NCBI GenBank assembly: GCA_003194525.1
Contig: NBIV01000017.1
Location: 464,820 to 528,819, forward strand
DNA: 64,000 nucleotides
Direction: 5' to 3'
Origin: Gracilariopsis chorda
Taxonomy: Eukaryota; Rhodophyta; Florideophyceae; Gracilariales; Gracilariaceae
This document shows, piece after piece, positions 10,491-20,183 of the stretch. Positions within the stretch are counted from its first letter, which is position 1. Each line of letters starts with the position of its first letter. The notes under the pieces were generated by a model. That model was not told the origin of the DNA. It worked only from the letters and a program-made list of their open reading frames with translations, and ran no database searches. The translations under genes and the position numbers were made by a program.

Positions 10491-11437
10491 CTAAGCCTGG
10501 GCTGCTACGTCGAGCTTCCCCGTTGCGTCACCCACCTAGGATCCAGGTTCCTCGATAATCCTTCGAACGGACTATGGAGTTTCCTTCCCATCAAGTGGAC
10601 AGTGTGCGTGGCGGTCTATCTCCTCTGGAAAAGGTAGGACCAGTGTCGAATCTGGTACACACCGGACATTCTCCGTCAATCCATCCGAAGCCTGGACCTC
10701 ACCGATGTCCTCGATTTCGAATGCAATGCGGCTGAAGTTGCGGGTATCATCGATACCATCCACACAAATGACTGAAATATGGGCCCTGCGGAGCAACATT
10801 CCCGGGGTTTTCAGCAGGGCCGTGACCGGTCTCCCGGCCCTGGCGCCGCCGCTGGCGATTATATTTTCTTTGACTCATGAGGATGGAACTGTATCTCCAT
10901 GGCACAAGTGACTGGTGTTCGTCGACTTCCACGATCAATCCCAGACGGTCATCCCACCGACTACGTCTGCATGGCAGATGACCATGAAGTGGTGGACGCT
11001 GGTGACCCAATGGTGGACAACAACGCCATAGACGAAAAGCTCAATATTACCGAGAACGTCAGAGAGTACCACATCGTGGCAGTTGCTTCTCCTGCTGAAT
11101 TTTCTGCGCCAGTGACGATTCCAAGCTATCCTGGGGGTCCACAACCATCGGGGCCGAAGCCAGTACAGTTCTGCAGGCTGTGGTTACCCGTAAATTTCTC
11201 TGAGACCTCGGTGTAGTCGTCCCAGATACGGTGACTGCCATTGCCCAGACCCAGGTGATTACCTTCCAGTAAACTCACGGTTGATGGGTTTTTCCCGTTG
11301 AACGCATGACGTGCGCACCGTAAAAGCCACATTTTGTTCGCTAGCTTCCCAGTAAACCATAATTTCTCCATAGCTCCAGTCTTTCTTTCTTCTGAGACCC
11401 TGTTCTTAGTCCCTTCCGTTTCAATCCACGTCTTTCT
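10490..11437 (-). mobile_element. Decayed 3' part of a minus-strand Ty3 element
   Basis: No intact gene. Short overlapping ORFs in several frames lie between the chromodomain remnant and the LTR. They encode no recognised domain and are best read as the degenerate tail of the same element. Confidence 0.4.
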
Positions 11438-11922
11438 TCAGGTTTGTCTCCTCTGCACGATCGTTGTCCCCCATGTATGGGTTTGCTCGACTTGAGCACG
11501 TTCCAGTGTGATTGGTACCAGATTCCGTGTCTTACGGTGGTACCATAGGACCTTCGAGCAAGGAAGGTACTCCATTGGTTCGGAGGTGTCCTTGTCAGGG
11601 GAGTACCCATACCAACGGATTCTGTACCCCAGTTTGCCCTTTCGGTTCAAGTCGTCACTCACGATTTTGTCCATACCGAATTTCTCGTCGTACATCTCCC
11701 GTGATTCCAGCGGTTTTTCAGGGCTTTTCTGGTCTTCCCTGGGTGCAGATGCGTTGTTTGAGACCTTCTTTGGTGCAGAGATCCCCTTTGAGCGAGGGGG
11801 AGAACCCTGGGTTCGGCTGAACGGGTGCTTTTGATGCCCATGGTGACAACAAAGCATTTTGCAGAACAGAAACAAGTCCCTGTGCTTTTCATGGTATCGT
11901 TTTTGTGAGTGTCATTTTGCAC
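11438..11922 (-). pseudogene. Chromodomain remnant of a Ty3 polyprotein
   Basis: The minus-strand frame contains MYDEKFGMDKI, then GYRIRWYGYSPDKDTSEPMEYL and KVLWYHRKTRN. It aligns with the chromodomain of Ty3-1 (22960-23115), including the tail LxxAQV. The aromatic residue of the usual WEP motif is replaced (SEP), so histone-tail binding is probably lost. No integrase remains upstream. Confidence 0.75.
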
Positions 11923-12630
11923 GAGGAAACGACACCGGACGACGACAGTCCTTAATATGGCCCCTTCTTAGCTAAAAGAGGACAATGAATGGGTTCGTAG
12001 CTCGAGAGTACCAGTACAGGCGTGCAATGCCAATGTAGTGAATAGGGACAAACCGTGACAAAGAACCAAGAGGCAAGGTAGAAAGGAAACCCGGTAGTGA
12101 CCGCAAAACACAACGAGCGCCAATGCCCGGGACAATGTAGCAAAGAGACAAAACCAGCGGATGACCTACGCGATCAAAACCTTAGATCTAGCGTAGTGCT
12201 GATGACTACTCACAATATCGCACCACGGCCAACACGCACGACCAAGACTTTAGGTCTAGTACGCGGCCGAAGTGCACCGTGCCACAAATGATAAGCCCAA
12301 ACAAGGGCGGTATTTGTACAAGCACGTGTAAAGGTGCGGGAGACCAAGCCGCACGAAGTGAAACGGTAGGTGGGATTAAGTGTGGTTGATGGCAAGGAGG
12401 AGCCGAGTGCTCTAAGAGAAGGTGGGGGTTGCCAAAGAGAGGAGAAGTGGTCTGGCCCGAGTTGGATTGGAGGCCACCGAACTCGGGCTTTTATAGACAA
12501 TCGTTCTATATGAATACCCTCTAGTTTCGCATATTAGGTCTAAGTAACAACTCATAACAATCGGTCATGGGACACTTCCTCGCCATGACGGACCAGTTTG
12601 ACGAAAGGCATTGTACCTCCTAGGGTATTT
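11923..12630. other. Interval with TATA-like element, no gene
   Basis: No supported gene. A clear TATA-type motif (TATAAAAG on the minus strand, about 12489-12496) precedes a pyrimidine-rich segment, which could be the promoter of an old LTR. The 96-codon minus ORF starting there lacks recognisable features. Confidence 0.35.
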
Positions 12631-12637
12631 TTGAGTC

Positions 12638-12644
12638 TATATAG
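12638..12644 (+). promoter_or_regulatory. TATA box of the 12698 gene
   Basis: TATATAG lies 54 bp before the ATG at 12698, a normal spacing for a compact gene with a short 5' UTR. Confidence 0.55.
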
Positions 12645-12697
12645 TACCTTGTTCCGGCACCAGATGATTCCAGCAACATTGTTCCAACCACCCTACC

Positions 12698-13126
12698 ATG
12701 CCTAAACATCCACGTCCGAATGTAACCAGGCTCGTTCGAGAGATATCCGACGATTCGTCCCCGGAACCACCTTGTAAACGCAGTCGTTTGATCGATGACG
12801 AAGCTTCCGAGGCCGGGCCTTCCACCGAAGAGGTGCTCTCAATTCAGGCAGAGTATGGTCTGATGCCTGAGGACAGCGCCATCAACCCATCTTACGATGT
12901 TGCCCAGTTTGGTGGCCTACTCCTGGCTCTAGCGGATGGCCATCAGAAAGTAGGTGAGCTGCAGCCTTCCCTTCAATATCGTTTGGAGCGCGTTCCCCTT
13001 TTATATATACAAGGGATTCTCAAAAGAATTGTTTTCGTGGCGCAAATTCGTCGGCGTCCCCTTGTGAGGGGTGTTATGCTTGCGGTGGCCACAGCATTAG
13101 ATGAAGAATTGCCGAGGGAGGACTAA
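12698..13126 (+). CDS. Hypothetical protein, 142 aa
   Basis: Single exon from ATG 12698. The N-terminal 45 residues are basic and Ser/Pro-rich with a possible nuclear signal (CKRSRL, near residue 26), followed by an acidic patch. Residues 65-140 look helical: DVAQFGGLLLALADGHQKVGEL, then LQYRLERVPLLYIQGILKRIVF, then an Ala/Val-rich C-terminal helix. I recognise no family. A TATA box upstream and AATAAA (13156-13161) 30 bp after the stop support a real, expressed gene. The codon pattern is clean and no frame break is seen. Confidence 0.65.
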   Translation: MPKHPRPNVTRLVREISDDSSPEPPCKRSRLIDDEASEAGPSTEEVLSIQAEYGLMPEDSAINPSYDVAQFGGLLLALADGHQKVGELQPSLQYRLERVPLLYIQGILKRIVFVAQIRRRPLVRGVMLAVATALDEELPRED

Positions 13127-13155
13127 TATATGCTACCATCTTTCCTTATGATGTC

Positions 13156-13161
13156 AATAAA
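13156..13161 (+). terminator. Polyadenylation signal AATAAA
   Basis: AATAAA lies 30 bp downstream of the TAA of the 12698-13126 gene, in a T-rich context. It is the likely 3'-end signal. Confidence 0.6.
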
Positions 13162-13534
13162 CTGCTTCTTCTTGCGTGTATACGTTGCAATAGAGATGCT
13201 GTACTGCGGATGGTGGCGGCGGTGGTGAGACGACATGGCTGTGCGGTCGCGCGCGGTGGCAGCTATCATGTCTCTTCTGTTTCTACACACGATGACAACA
13301 GCTCAAAGAGACTTCAAAATGGGCAATCGATAACTTGGGCTGTATTCCTGTCTGCTCCGTATATTCTTCGCTTTGGTAGCACCAGGCCTATTGGTGTGAC
13401 TACCAAGACTACGTAGGTGTAGAACGGAGAAGTTTCTCTCTCACTGTTCGCAGACGTCTACGTCCACTTCACGCTGACGTCCGGTCGGTAGCAAAAACTT
13501 GCCCTCGTTCCATGTGGGCGACGTTCACGACTCC

Positions 13535-13738
13535 ATGGCTGGTCGCCTCACTAATGCTTTTGCCGCCCTGGTGCTCTCAATCGTCCTAGCGCTTTTCATT
13601 TCCACTGGTATCCTTGGTGTTCCAGGCAGGAGAGGCAGGTGGCGAAGGTTGGGAGCGAAGGCAAATGGTTTTGACTCGAACTTAAAGGTTTCCAAGCGCA
13701 AGCGAAGCAATGCGGACAGAGATGTACATGCGCAGTAA
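13535..13738 (+). CDS. Small single-pass membrane protein, 67 aa (hypothetical)
   Basis: From ATG 13535 the product has one hydrophobic helix (about residues 8-27, AALVLSIVLALFISTGIL) followed by a strongly basic tail (GRRGRWRR and VSKRKR). This layout suggests an anchored small protein with a cytosolic basic tail. The frame is also open upstream from TTG 13499. It is convergent with the zinc-finger gene, with only 49 bp between the stops. I know no family; a chance ORF remains possible. Confidence 0.4.
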   Translation: MAGRLTNAFAALVLSIVLALFISTGILGVPGRRGRWRRLGAKANGFDSNLKVSKRKRSNADRDVHAQ

Positions 13739-13787
13739 TGTGACGTTGGGATACGGGGTGTGAGGATAGCGCTTGCTGATATGGCGG

Positions 13788-14027
13788 CTAGTTGGACTTG
13801 GCGAGATGAGGGAAGCAGTCGGTGAATTGATGCTTGGGATGCTTGCTCTCAGCGTGCTGGCGCAGGGAGGCTTCTTTCATAGTGCACATGAAGGTGGCGC
13901 GACAAATGTTACAAATGATGTTCATGGCGGACTGATTGGAAGCGATCTGAGAGCCCTTGGCCTTCTTGTTCTTTGCGGCATTGCGCTCGCAGTCGGTGGT
14001 GGCTTTAGCTCCGTTTCCTCCTCTCAT
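13788..14027 (-). CDS. 4F5/zf-met2-type small zinc-finger protein
   Basis: A 79-aa single-exon protein of the conserved small eukaryotic family of about 78 aa (Arabidopsis At2g23090-like). It shows GGNGAKA near the N-terminus, the basic ERNAAKNKKAKGSQ of the 4F5/SERF-like segment, and a C2H2-type finger: CNIC, RATFMC, then H-x4-H in QHAESKHPK. It ends CFPHLAKSN. Length, start and C-terminus agree with the family. Function in plants is poorly defined; nucleic-acid or protein binding is likely. This is the most confidently identified host gene in the window. Confidence 0.9.
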   Translation of the reverse strand: MRGGNGAKATTDCERNAAKNKKAKGSQIASNQSAMNIICNICRATFMCTMKEASLRQHAESKHPKHQFTDCFPHLAKSN

Positions 14028-14210
14028 GACGAAGATCGGCGTTTGCTGTCGTTGGGCTGCAGGTGAGTGAGAAAGGCGGGGGCGGTTTAGAAGGTAGCAT
14101 TGGACGGCGGCGTTCTACACGACAAAGCTGAACAACCGTGTTGCAGCGCGCGCATCTGCTGAGGCGGAGGTGCCTGGGGTGGAAGCGGCGAGAGGGGGTT
14201 CGCCCTTAAA

Positions 14211-14227
14211 ATGAGATTGAATCTCAT
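14211..14227. promoter_or_regulatory. 17-bp palindrome upstream of the zinc-finger gene
   Basis: ATGAGATT-G-AATCTCAT is a perfect inverted repeat about 185 bp upstream of the minus-strand start at 14027. It could be a binding site. Its surroundings are GC-rich and contain no ORF of interest. Confidence 0.35.
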
Positions 14228-14491
14228 AGGGACTCCACCCCCTCCCAGTCTTTTCCACTTACGGCAACAGTTGAGGGGGGAATGCCTAACAGTTTTCATG
14301 TTCATTCTCTCCTGAGTTTAGGGGTCATCTCAGGTTTCTTCAACACGATTTGTCGAGGGCGACAAAACCTCGCAAACATTGATCTTTCTCTATTCCCAAG
14401 CTGGGCCGCTCGACGGTGGTGCGGCCTCGCTGCACTCGCTTAGCGAGTGATGTGATTCCCAGTGCCGGGGAGGTGGCTCAGTTCTTTGTTT

Positions 14492-15165
14492 GATGTTGCC
14501 ACGAAATGTGGAGTATTTTAGTTAATATTATTTAGTATTTTCACACCCATTTCTGGGAAGCTAGTACTTAGTGCGACGGCGCACTGCCGTCGCACCAGTA
14601 AACCTTCCCAAACAAGGGACCCCAACCTGGGGAATTGGCTGTAGTTGTTGCCGCTTGCGCGCGTGCTCTACTCCTCCTTGGAGGGAAACGCCGTAAACCA
14701 CGGGACATCTAACCCCCTTGCACATCTAAAGAAGCCCATCCTTGGGAGTATAATTGTTCCAACCACATTGTTGTTTCGCCCTGTATAGGGAGTCCTGTCC
14801 ACCGGCATTGCCGTATCTGTTCGTCGCTCTCGCGACTCACATCGTCCTCTCTTCCTCCTCTTCGCCCTTCCTTTTCCCCCTCTTTAGGGTAGCACCTCCC
14901 GCTATCCGCGGCACCTCGTGTGCGCATCCGCTCACACACCCCCACTTACGTGGAAACATACCTCTACTGAGGATCACACCCCGCTCACGCGGATACCGAT
15001 TCTTCGCCTTCACCTCCCTGCGCGAGTCGCGACAGGTGTCCCTGGTCTTACAAACCGGCTTCGCCGTAACACCTCTGGGAGGGCTCTACCGAACTGGGTT
15101 CACCTCGTGAGAGGAAGATCCCGAACGTCTTTTGGTGTTTCTCCCCTTTGGGACATTGCACCACA
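14492..15165 (+). repeat. 5' LTR of Ty3-1, truncated
   Basis: It matches the 3' LTR from GATGTTGCCACG to CATTGCACCACA. The outer 155 bp present in the 3' LTR (23427-23582) are absent; unrelated sequence abuts at 14491. No target duplication can be tested for this reason. Confidence 0.88.
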
Positions 15166-15168
15166 AAG

Positions 15169-15184
15169 TGGTCTCCCGACCTAG
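15169..15184 (+). other. Primer-binding site
   Basis: TGGTCTCCCGACCTAG lies 3 nt after the LTR. The same sequence follows the LTR of Ty3-3 at 60675. Its complement ends in ACCA, as a tRNA 3' end does. The tRNA identity was not assigned. Confidence 0.7.
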
Positions 15185-15270
15185 AATTGGTTTTTGTTTT
15201 CCGTCTTACGAGGTTTGTTTTTATTCACCGGAAGTTCCGTGATCGTTTTCCGTCGTAATGGTATTTTCTC

Positions 15271-17445
15271 ATGTCGAGAAATCCCTCCAATGCGGAGCCA
15301 GTGGTTACGCGTAGTCGCTCCCGCGACAATGCGGACACCTCCGAAGTTCGGTTCGTACCCCGTATCCCTATACGGACAAGTTCCAGCCGTACTGGCGCCG
15401 CTTCATCGCGGAATGATACCCCCGACCGGGAACCCCGGAACCTCCTTTTGCCTTCGTTATCACCCCCGCAGGGGAATGCAGCATCGACTCCGGCTGTTGC
15501 CGCAGTGCCCCAGGCACCCCGGCCTGCTCCCGCTGTCGCGGCTTCAAGTCCCCGTGGAACGGGCGATAACACCCCCCAGGGGACTTCCCTGGAATCCCAG
15601 GTCCGCGCTCTGTGGACCGCCCATGACACCCTTGTAGGGGAACTAAACTCCCTCCACGAGGTGGTCTTGGCAACCCCCGTAAAGGAGGTCGCCGAGGAAC
15701 TCCGTATTTTACGGTCTGACGTCAACTCCATATTGGAGAGTTTGGGACAACCCGCCACCTTCATCGAAGGAGTTGAAGCCCGATTTGATCGGATTGGTGC
15801 CCGCCTGGGGACGCTGGAGCAGTTCGTCCTCATGGACAAACCATCCCCGGATGATCCGGTAAACGAGGCATCGCACAACGACCAGCTTGCTGGGAAGAAG
15901 AAACGCCGTCATCGACAGAAACACCACCGAAAATATTCGGACTCCGATTCTTCGACATCGTCGGACTCATCCCGAAACCAGTCGTTTAGCTCGAGCTCCT
16001 TGGACTCCGACTCGGAGGAAGAGAAGCGAGGCTACTCCTCCCGCTCGAAGCGGTCAACGGCCACTGAAGGTGTGATCCGAACCCGCCAGAAGGGGAGATG
16101 ACACCCCGGTCTTCGGGAATTGAAACCGACAAACCCGGATTACCGGAAGCTTTTATCATACCGGTAATACCGGCTCGAAGACTCGTCACTTGGACGTAAG
16201 CCCCGTGGTACGGGAAAGGTGCGAGAATGCATTAAGCGAATGCAGCTCTCGCTCCGCAACCATTATTTTACTGGAGAGGACCCAGTCCTAGTACTGGATT
16301 TCCTATCCCGCTTTGTAGTGGAGGCCGATATCCTCGGTATGAATGAGGGACAAGCCTATTTGGCTTTACCGTATTTCTTACGGGGAGTGGCGGAGGACCA
16401 ATACAACTCTGTCAGAGGATCTTCTCGTGCCTCCGAGGGAGGAGTTACTTGCTGGCCGGAGGCTTTGCAGTATCTTCTGCGCTCCTACGCCACCAACACC
16501 GCTATTCAGCAGGCTATCCTCGCTTTGCGAGATACACGCCAGCGTGCTGGAGAGACCGAAACCAATTACTCGGTGTGCCTTAACAAGGCTTTCCACAGAT
16601 GTGGTAACGTATACCCCGCTGGGGAGCGCAGTACCATGTTCATCGATGGTCTGGACCCGGCAATCCGGAGTTTAGTTACCCGTTATCGGGAGGAAAAGCG
16701 GAGGATCACCTATCTCGAGCTGGTCCAACACGCCGGAGCGGAAGGGTATGCACTTCGTGCAAGAACTCCGAATAATCGGTCTAAATCCGCCAAGGCGTTG
16801 TTGCTGGAAAGCGAAGCTTCCTCTCTCCCGCTCACCGCGGATGGGAACCCTGGACAGGGATTTGATACCGTGCATTTAATGCAGGAGGATGGTGTGTCGA
16901 TACCCACCAGTGATTTACCGTCAACGACGGAGATGACCCATGATACGGAAACGGAAGACCCCGTTTTGTACGGTGGTAACAGTCGGGTTCAACCCCAACG
17001 ACTCCCGTTTTCAAACGGTCAATCCCGTTATCAACGGCCTGGATGGACTGACACCCGCCCTGCCGTTCGCTTCTCCGATACTCGGAATAATAATCCGCGT
17101 GTCGCGGTGCTGGCTCTCATTTGCCACCTGTGCTATGCCCATGGCCATACCTCCCCTCAGTGTATTTGTTCACTGAAGGATATGGCCAAGGTGGTGGCAA
17201 ATTATGAGGCCCTCACTTCAGAGGAGAAACGATCCGTCCTGACGGCTTCCTACCTCCGTGCTAAAACGGACTTTTCCCATGCCCTACCACAGACCCCGCG
17301 TGCGCGGCAAGCTTCATACACCCCGATTCGGGAGATTATGCAACCATCCGTTGCAACCCCCGCTTATGCGGATAGAAACCCCCGTCAACGGGATGAAGCA
17401 CTCGTTGTCGAGGAAACCAACCCACCGCCGAAGGCGGAAAACTAA
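15271..17445 (+). pseudogene. Ty3-1 gag, two premature stops
   Basis: One frame from ATG 15271 to TAA 17443. It contains TGA at 16099-16101 (Ty3-3 has Arg here) and TAA at 16165-16167 (Ty3-3 has Tyr here). Features: proline-rich N-terminus; a Lys/Arg stretch followed by Ser/Asp-rich DSDSSTSSDSS; a conserved capsid-like region (FTGEDPVLVLDFLSRFV to FHRCGNVY); and a CCHC zinc knuckle CHLCYAHGHTSPQC near the C-terminus. It would assemble the particle and bind RNA. The stops separate the N-terminal part (276 aa) from the capsid-knuckle part. Confidence 0.88.
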
Positions 17446-17462
17446 CTGAGGGAGTCTCCCCT

Positions 17463-20090
17463 TTGGGAGAGGCGTCCTCAACAACGAGGCTGTTGGCGCC
17501 CGAGGCGTCCTCGCCTCGCTCCCCGGTGAAAGTCCTCTCGAGGAAAGACAGCGCTGACGCGGACTCTGCGCACCTCCGTGTGTTGCGTCGCCCGTGGATA
17601 CGGAGTAAAAATCCCCGGATTCCCGGTAGAGTCTTGGTCTTGGCCAAGCGCAACTATAAGGTGTATGCCGACCTTGGCCTTGACCCCCAGTTTATGGTGA
17701 GGTTTCTCACCGTCCTGGATACAGGTGCAGTCCCCAACTTTGTTGTGGAATCATTGTTACCCCCGCTTGTGCGGTCTCGTATCCGCTCTGACGCGGTCCC
17801 CGACATTTTGGATGCGAACAACAATCCGTTACAAACGGTGGGCACAGTGGACCTCGTCGTGAGACTTGGTACCTCTGTGGTGAAGTTGGACTTCATCGTT
17901 TGCCGTTCATTGGCAGCACCAGTCATACTAGGATGTGATTACTGCGACAGATTTTTCGACGCAATCAAGCCCCACCTCAGGCGTGTAGAACGTGACGACG
18001 GATCGTCGGTTCCGATTGTTCGCCGACCGCTAAAGCGGTCCTCTCGGAAACAAGTTCCGCTCCCTGCTGCGCAGGAACCACCGCCTGCGTCCCGCGAGTC
18101 CACCAAGCTCCGCGTCGCTGCCTCGGTTTCTATACCGGCTGAGTCCCAAGTCTTGGTGCAGGTAAATTCCCGTCAACACGGTCTTCGGGTTATACAACCC
18201 CTCGCCTTGTTGTACGAGAAATCCCAGCTGGCGCTGGCTAATGGAATTGTCTCCATTTCCCCGGATGTTCCTTTCCGGATATTGGTTGCCAACCTTGGCA
18301 AACACCCCCAGTATCTGGTAAAACACCAAGTAATTGGGAGTGTAACCCCCCTTCCTATGGGAATGCTGCCAACGAGGATGACAGCCGCCGATGTACTCGG
18401 AGTTACCACCTCTTCTGAGGAGTTCGCCCCGCCGTCCGAAGACGTCAAGTCTAGGGAGGGGGAGGAAACCGCTACTTCAGCGTCGAACATACCGAGTAAC
18501 TCGGAATTGCGAACCACATCTGTTCCACAGGACAATTCTCCATCGAGCAACGACCGGATTGATCCGGAAAAGGCACTTGAAGCGCTGGAATTTAGCCACG
18601 TGCCAGAGTCGCACCGCGACAAACTCCGTACCATGTTACGGGAATTCACCACAATGTGGGATGGCTCGCTTGGCGAGATTAACGCAACGGAACACCGGAT
18701 CAATTTAATCCCCGGTGCGCGATCGGTTGCACAACCCCCTTACAGGGCAGGTCCGAAAGCTCGGGAAAAGGAGCAGTCGCAAGTGGACAAGATGCTCCGC
18801 GCAGGTGTGATTGAGCCCGCTCAATCACCCTGGGCATCTCCAGTGGTACTGGCTTTGAAGGCCGACGGAACCTGGAGGTTCTGTGTCGACTACCGCTGGC
18901 TCAATGCCGTGACTGTTAGGGACACGTACCCTATCCCTCGTATGGACGAGTGCATTGACTCCCTTGGAGACGCCACCATGTTCATGGCCCTTGATGCCAA
19001 TTGCGGATATTGGCAAGTACCTGTCAGACAGGAGGATCGCGACAAAACCGCATTCACCTGCCACGCAGGAACGTACCGCTTCAAGCGGATGCCATTTGGG
19101 TTAACCAACGCCCCCGCCACCTTTCAGCGTGCAGTACATATTCTACTCAACCGCTTTAAGTGGCGGAGTTGTCTGGTCTACCTTGATGATATTATCATCT
19201 TCTCCAACTCGTTGGACGACCATCTCACTCACGTTCGAGACGTGCTGACCGTAGTCCGCGATGCGGGAATTACCCTCAAGTTGAGGAAATGCGAGTTTTT
19301 CACGGATACTGTGAAGTATCTGGGTCACATTATCCGTCCGGGACGGTTAGCGATCGAGAAAGCTCGAGTCAAATCCCTCGTCGAGGCGAAAGAGCCCCGT
19401 ACTCAAACGGAACTGCGCCCCTTTTTGGGGCTGGTCAACGTCTATCGACGGTTTATCCCGAACTTTTCGGATACCGCGGCGCCCCTGAACGCGTTGTTGC
19501 GAAAGGGGAACCCCCCAAAACTGGGAACATTTACGCCCGAGCAATCGGAAGCTTTTAAATCCTTGAAGGAGGCTGTCACATCAGCACCAATCCTACATCT
19601 CCCAAAACTTGGGTTGCCATACTCCGTAGATACGGACTCGAGCGACTACCAAGTCGGGTGTGCTCTTTTTCAAACCACCCCCGAGGGGGAACGACATCCA
19701 ATTGGTTATTGGTCGCGCTCGCTCAATGTTCATGAGCGGAACTACTCCATATCGGAGAAAGAGTGCCTCGCTGTCGTATGGGCGATGACCACTCTGCGCC
19801 CCTACCTTATAGGAGTTCACTTCACCGTGTACACGGATCATTCCTCATTGAGGTGGTTAATGAATATCTCCGACCCGTCGGGACGCCTCATGCGCTGGAG
19901 ACTCCGCCTCGCGGAATATGACTTTCAAGTCATTTATAAAAAGGGCGCACAGAACACCCAAGCCGACGCCTTGTCGCGGTTACCCACAAGTGGGGAAGCA
20001 CTCCCAACGGAGGATGATGAAGTCCCATGTTTCAAGGCCATACACCCGGATGATCCGGAATGTGCCGTCGAGGCTGGGCCAGAAAACTGA
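17463..20090 (+). CDS. Ty3-1 pol: protease, reverse transcriptase, RNase H
   Basis: An 875-codon open frame, -1 relative to gag. Protease motif LDTGA at about residue 85. Reverse transcriptase with LDANCGYWQ, the FGLTNAP motif and catalytic YLDD near residue 573. RNase H from about 720 (VDTDSS, EKECLAVVWA, YTDHSSL). It stops at TGA 20088-20090, but the frame continues into integrase, so the stop is probably a nonsense mutation. Expression would need a frameshift or re-initiation relative to gag. Confidence 0.92.
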   Translation: MGEASSTTRLLAPEASSPRSPVKVLSRKDSADADSAHLRVLRRPWIRSKNPRIPGRVLVLAKRNYKVYADLGLDPQFMVRFLTVLDTGAVPNFVVESLLPPLVRSRIRSDAVPDILDANNNPLQTVGTVDLVVRLGTSVVKLDFIVCRSLAAPVILGCDYCDRFFDAIKPHLRRVERDDGSSVPIVRRPLKRSSRKQVPLPAAQEPPPASRESTKLRVAASVSIPAESQVLVQVNSRQHGLRVIQPLALLYEKSQLALANGIVSISPDVPFRILVANLGKHPQYLVKHQVIGSVTPLPMGMLPTRMTAADVLGVTTSSEEFAPPSEDVKSREGEETATSASNIPSNSELRTTSVPQDNSPSSNDRIDPEKALEALEFSHVPESHRDKLRTMLREFTTMWDGSLGEINATEHRINLIPGARSVAQPPYRAGPKAREKEQSQVDKMLRAGVIEPAQSPWASPVVLALKADGTWRFCVDYRWLNAVTVRDTYPIPRMDECIDSLGDATMFMALDANCGYWQVPVRQEDRDKTAFTCHAGTYRFKRMPFGLTNAPATFQRAVHILLNRFKWRSCLVYLDDIIIFSNSLDDHLTHVRDVLTVVRDAGITLKLRKCEFFTDTVKYLGHIIRPGRLAIEKARVKSLVEAKEPRTQTELRPFLGLVNVYRRFIPNFSDTAAPLNALLRKGNPPKLGTFTPEQSEAFKSLKEAVTSAPILHLPKLGLPYSVDTDSSDYQVGCALFQTTPEGERHPIGYWSRSLNVHERNYSISEKECLAVVWAMTTLRPYLIGVHFTVYTDHSSLRWLMNISDPSGRLMRWRLRLAEYDFQVIYKKGAQNTQADALSRLPTSGEALPTEDDEVPCFKAIHPDDPECAVEAGPEN

Positions 20091-20183
20091 GACGAGGATG
20101 CTGACTTTGACGAACTACTCGCATCGCGAGATAAATCTGAGAACCCGTTACCGGGAAACTTTGTACAGGTATCACCGGAAGAA

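Noticed and set aside
13210-13416. 68-codon ORF between two small genes
   Set aside because: No motif and no separate promoter or poly(A) signal visible; it may be UTR.
15225-15878. 217-codon minus-strand ORF
   Set aside because: Antisense shadow of the Ty3-1 gag N-terminus.
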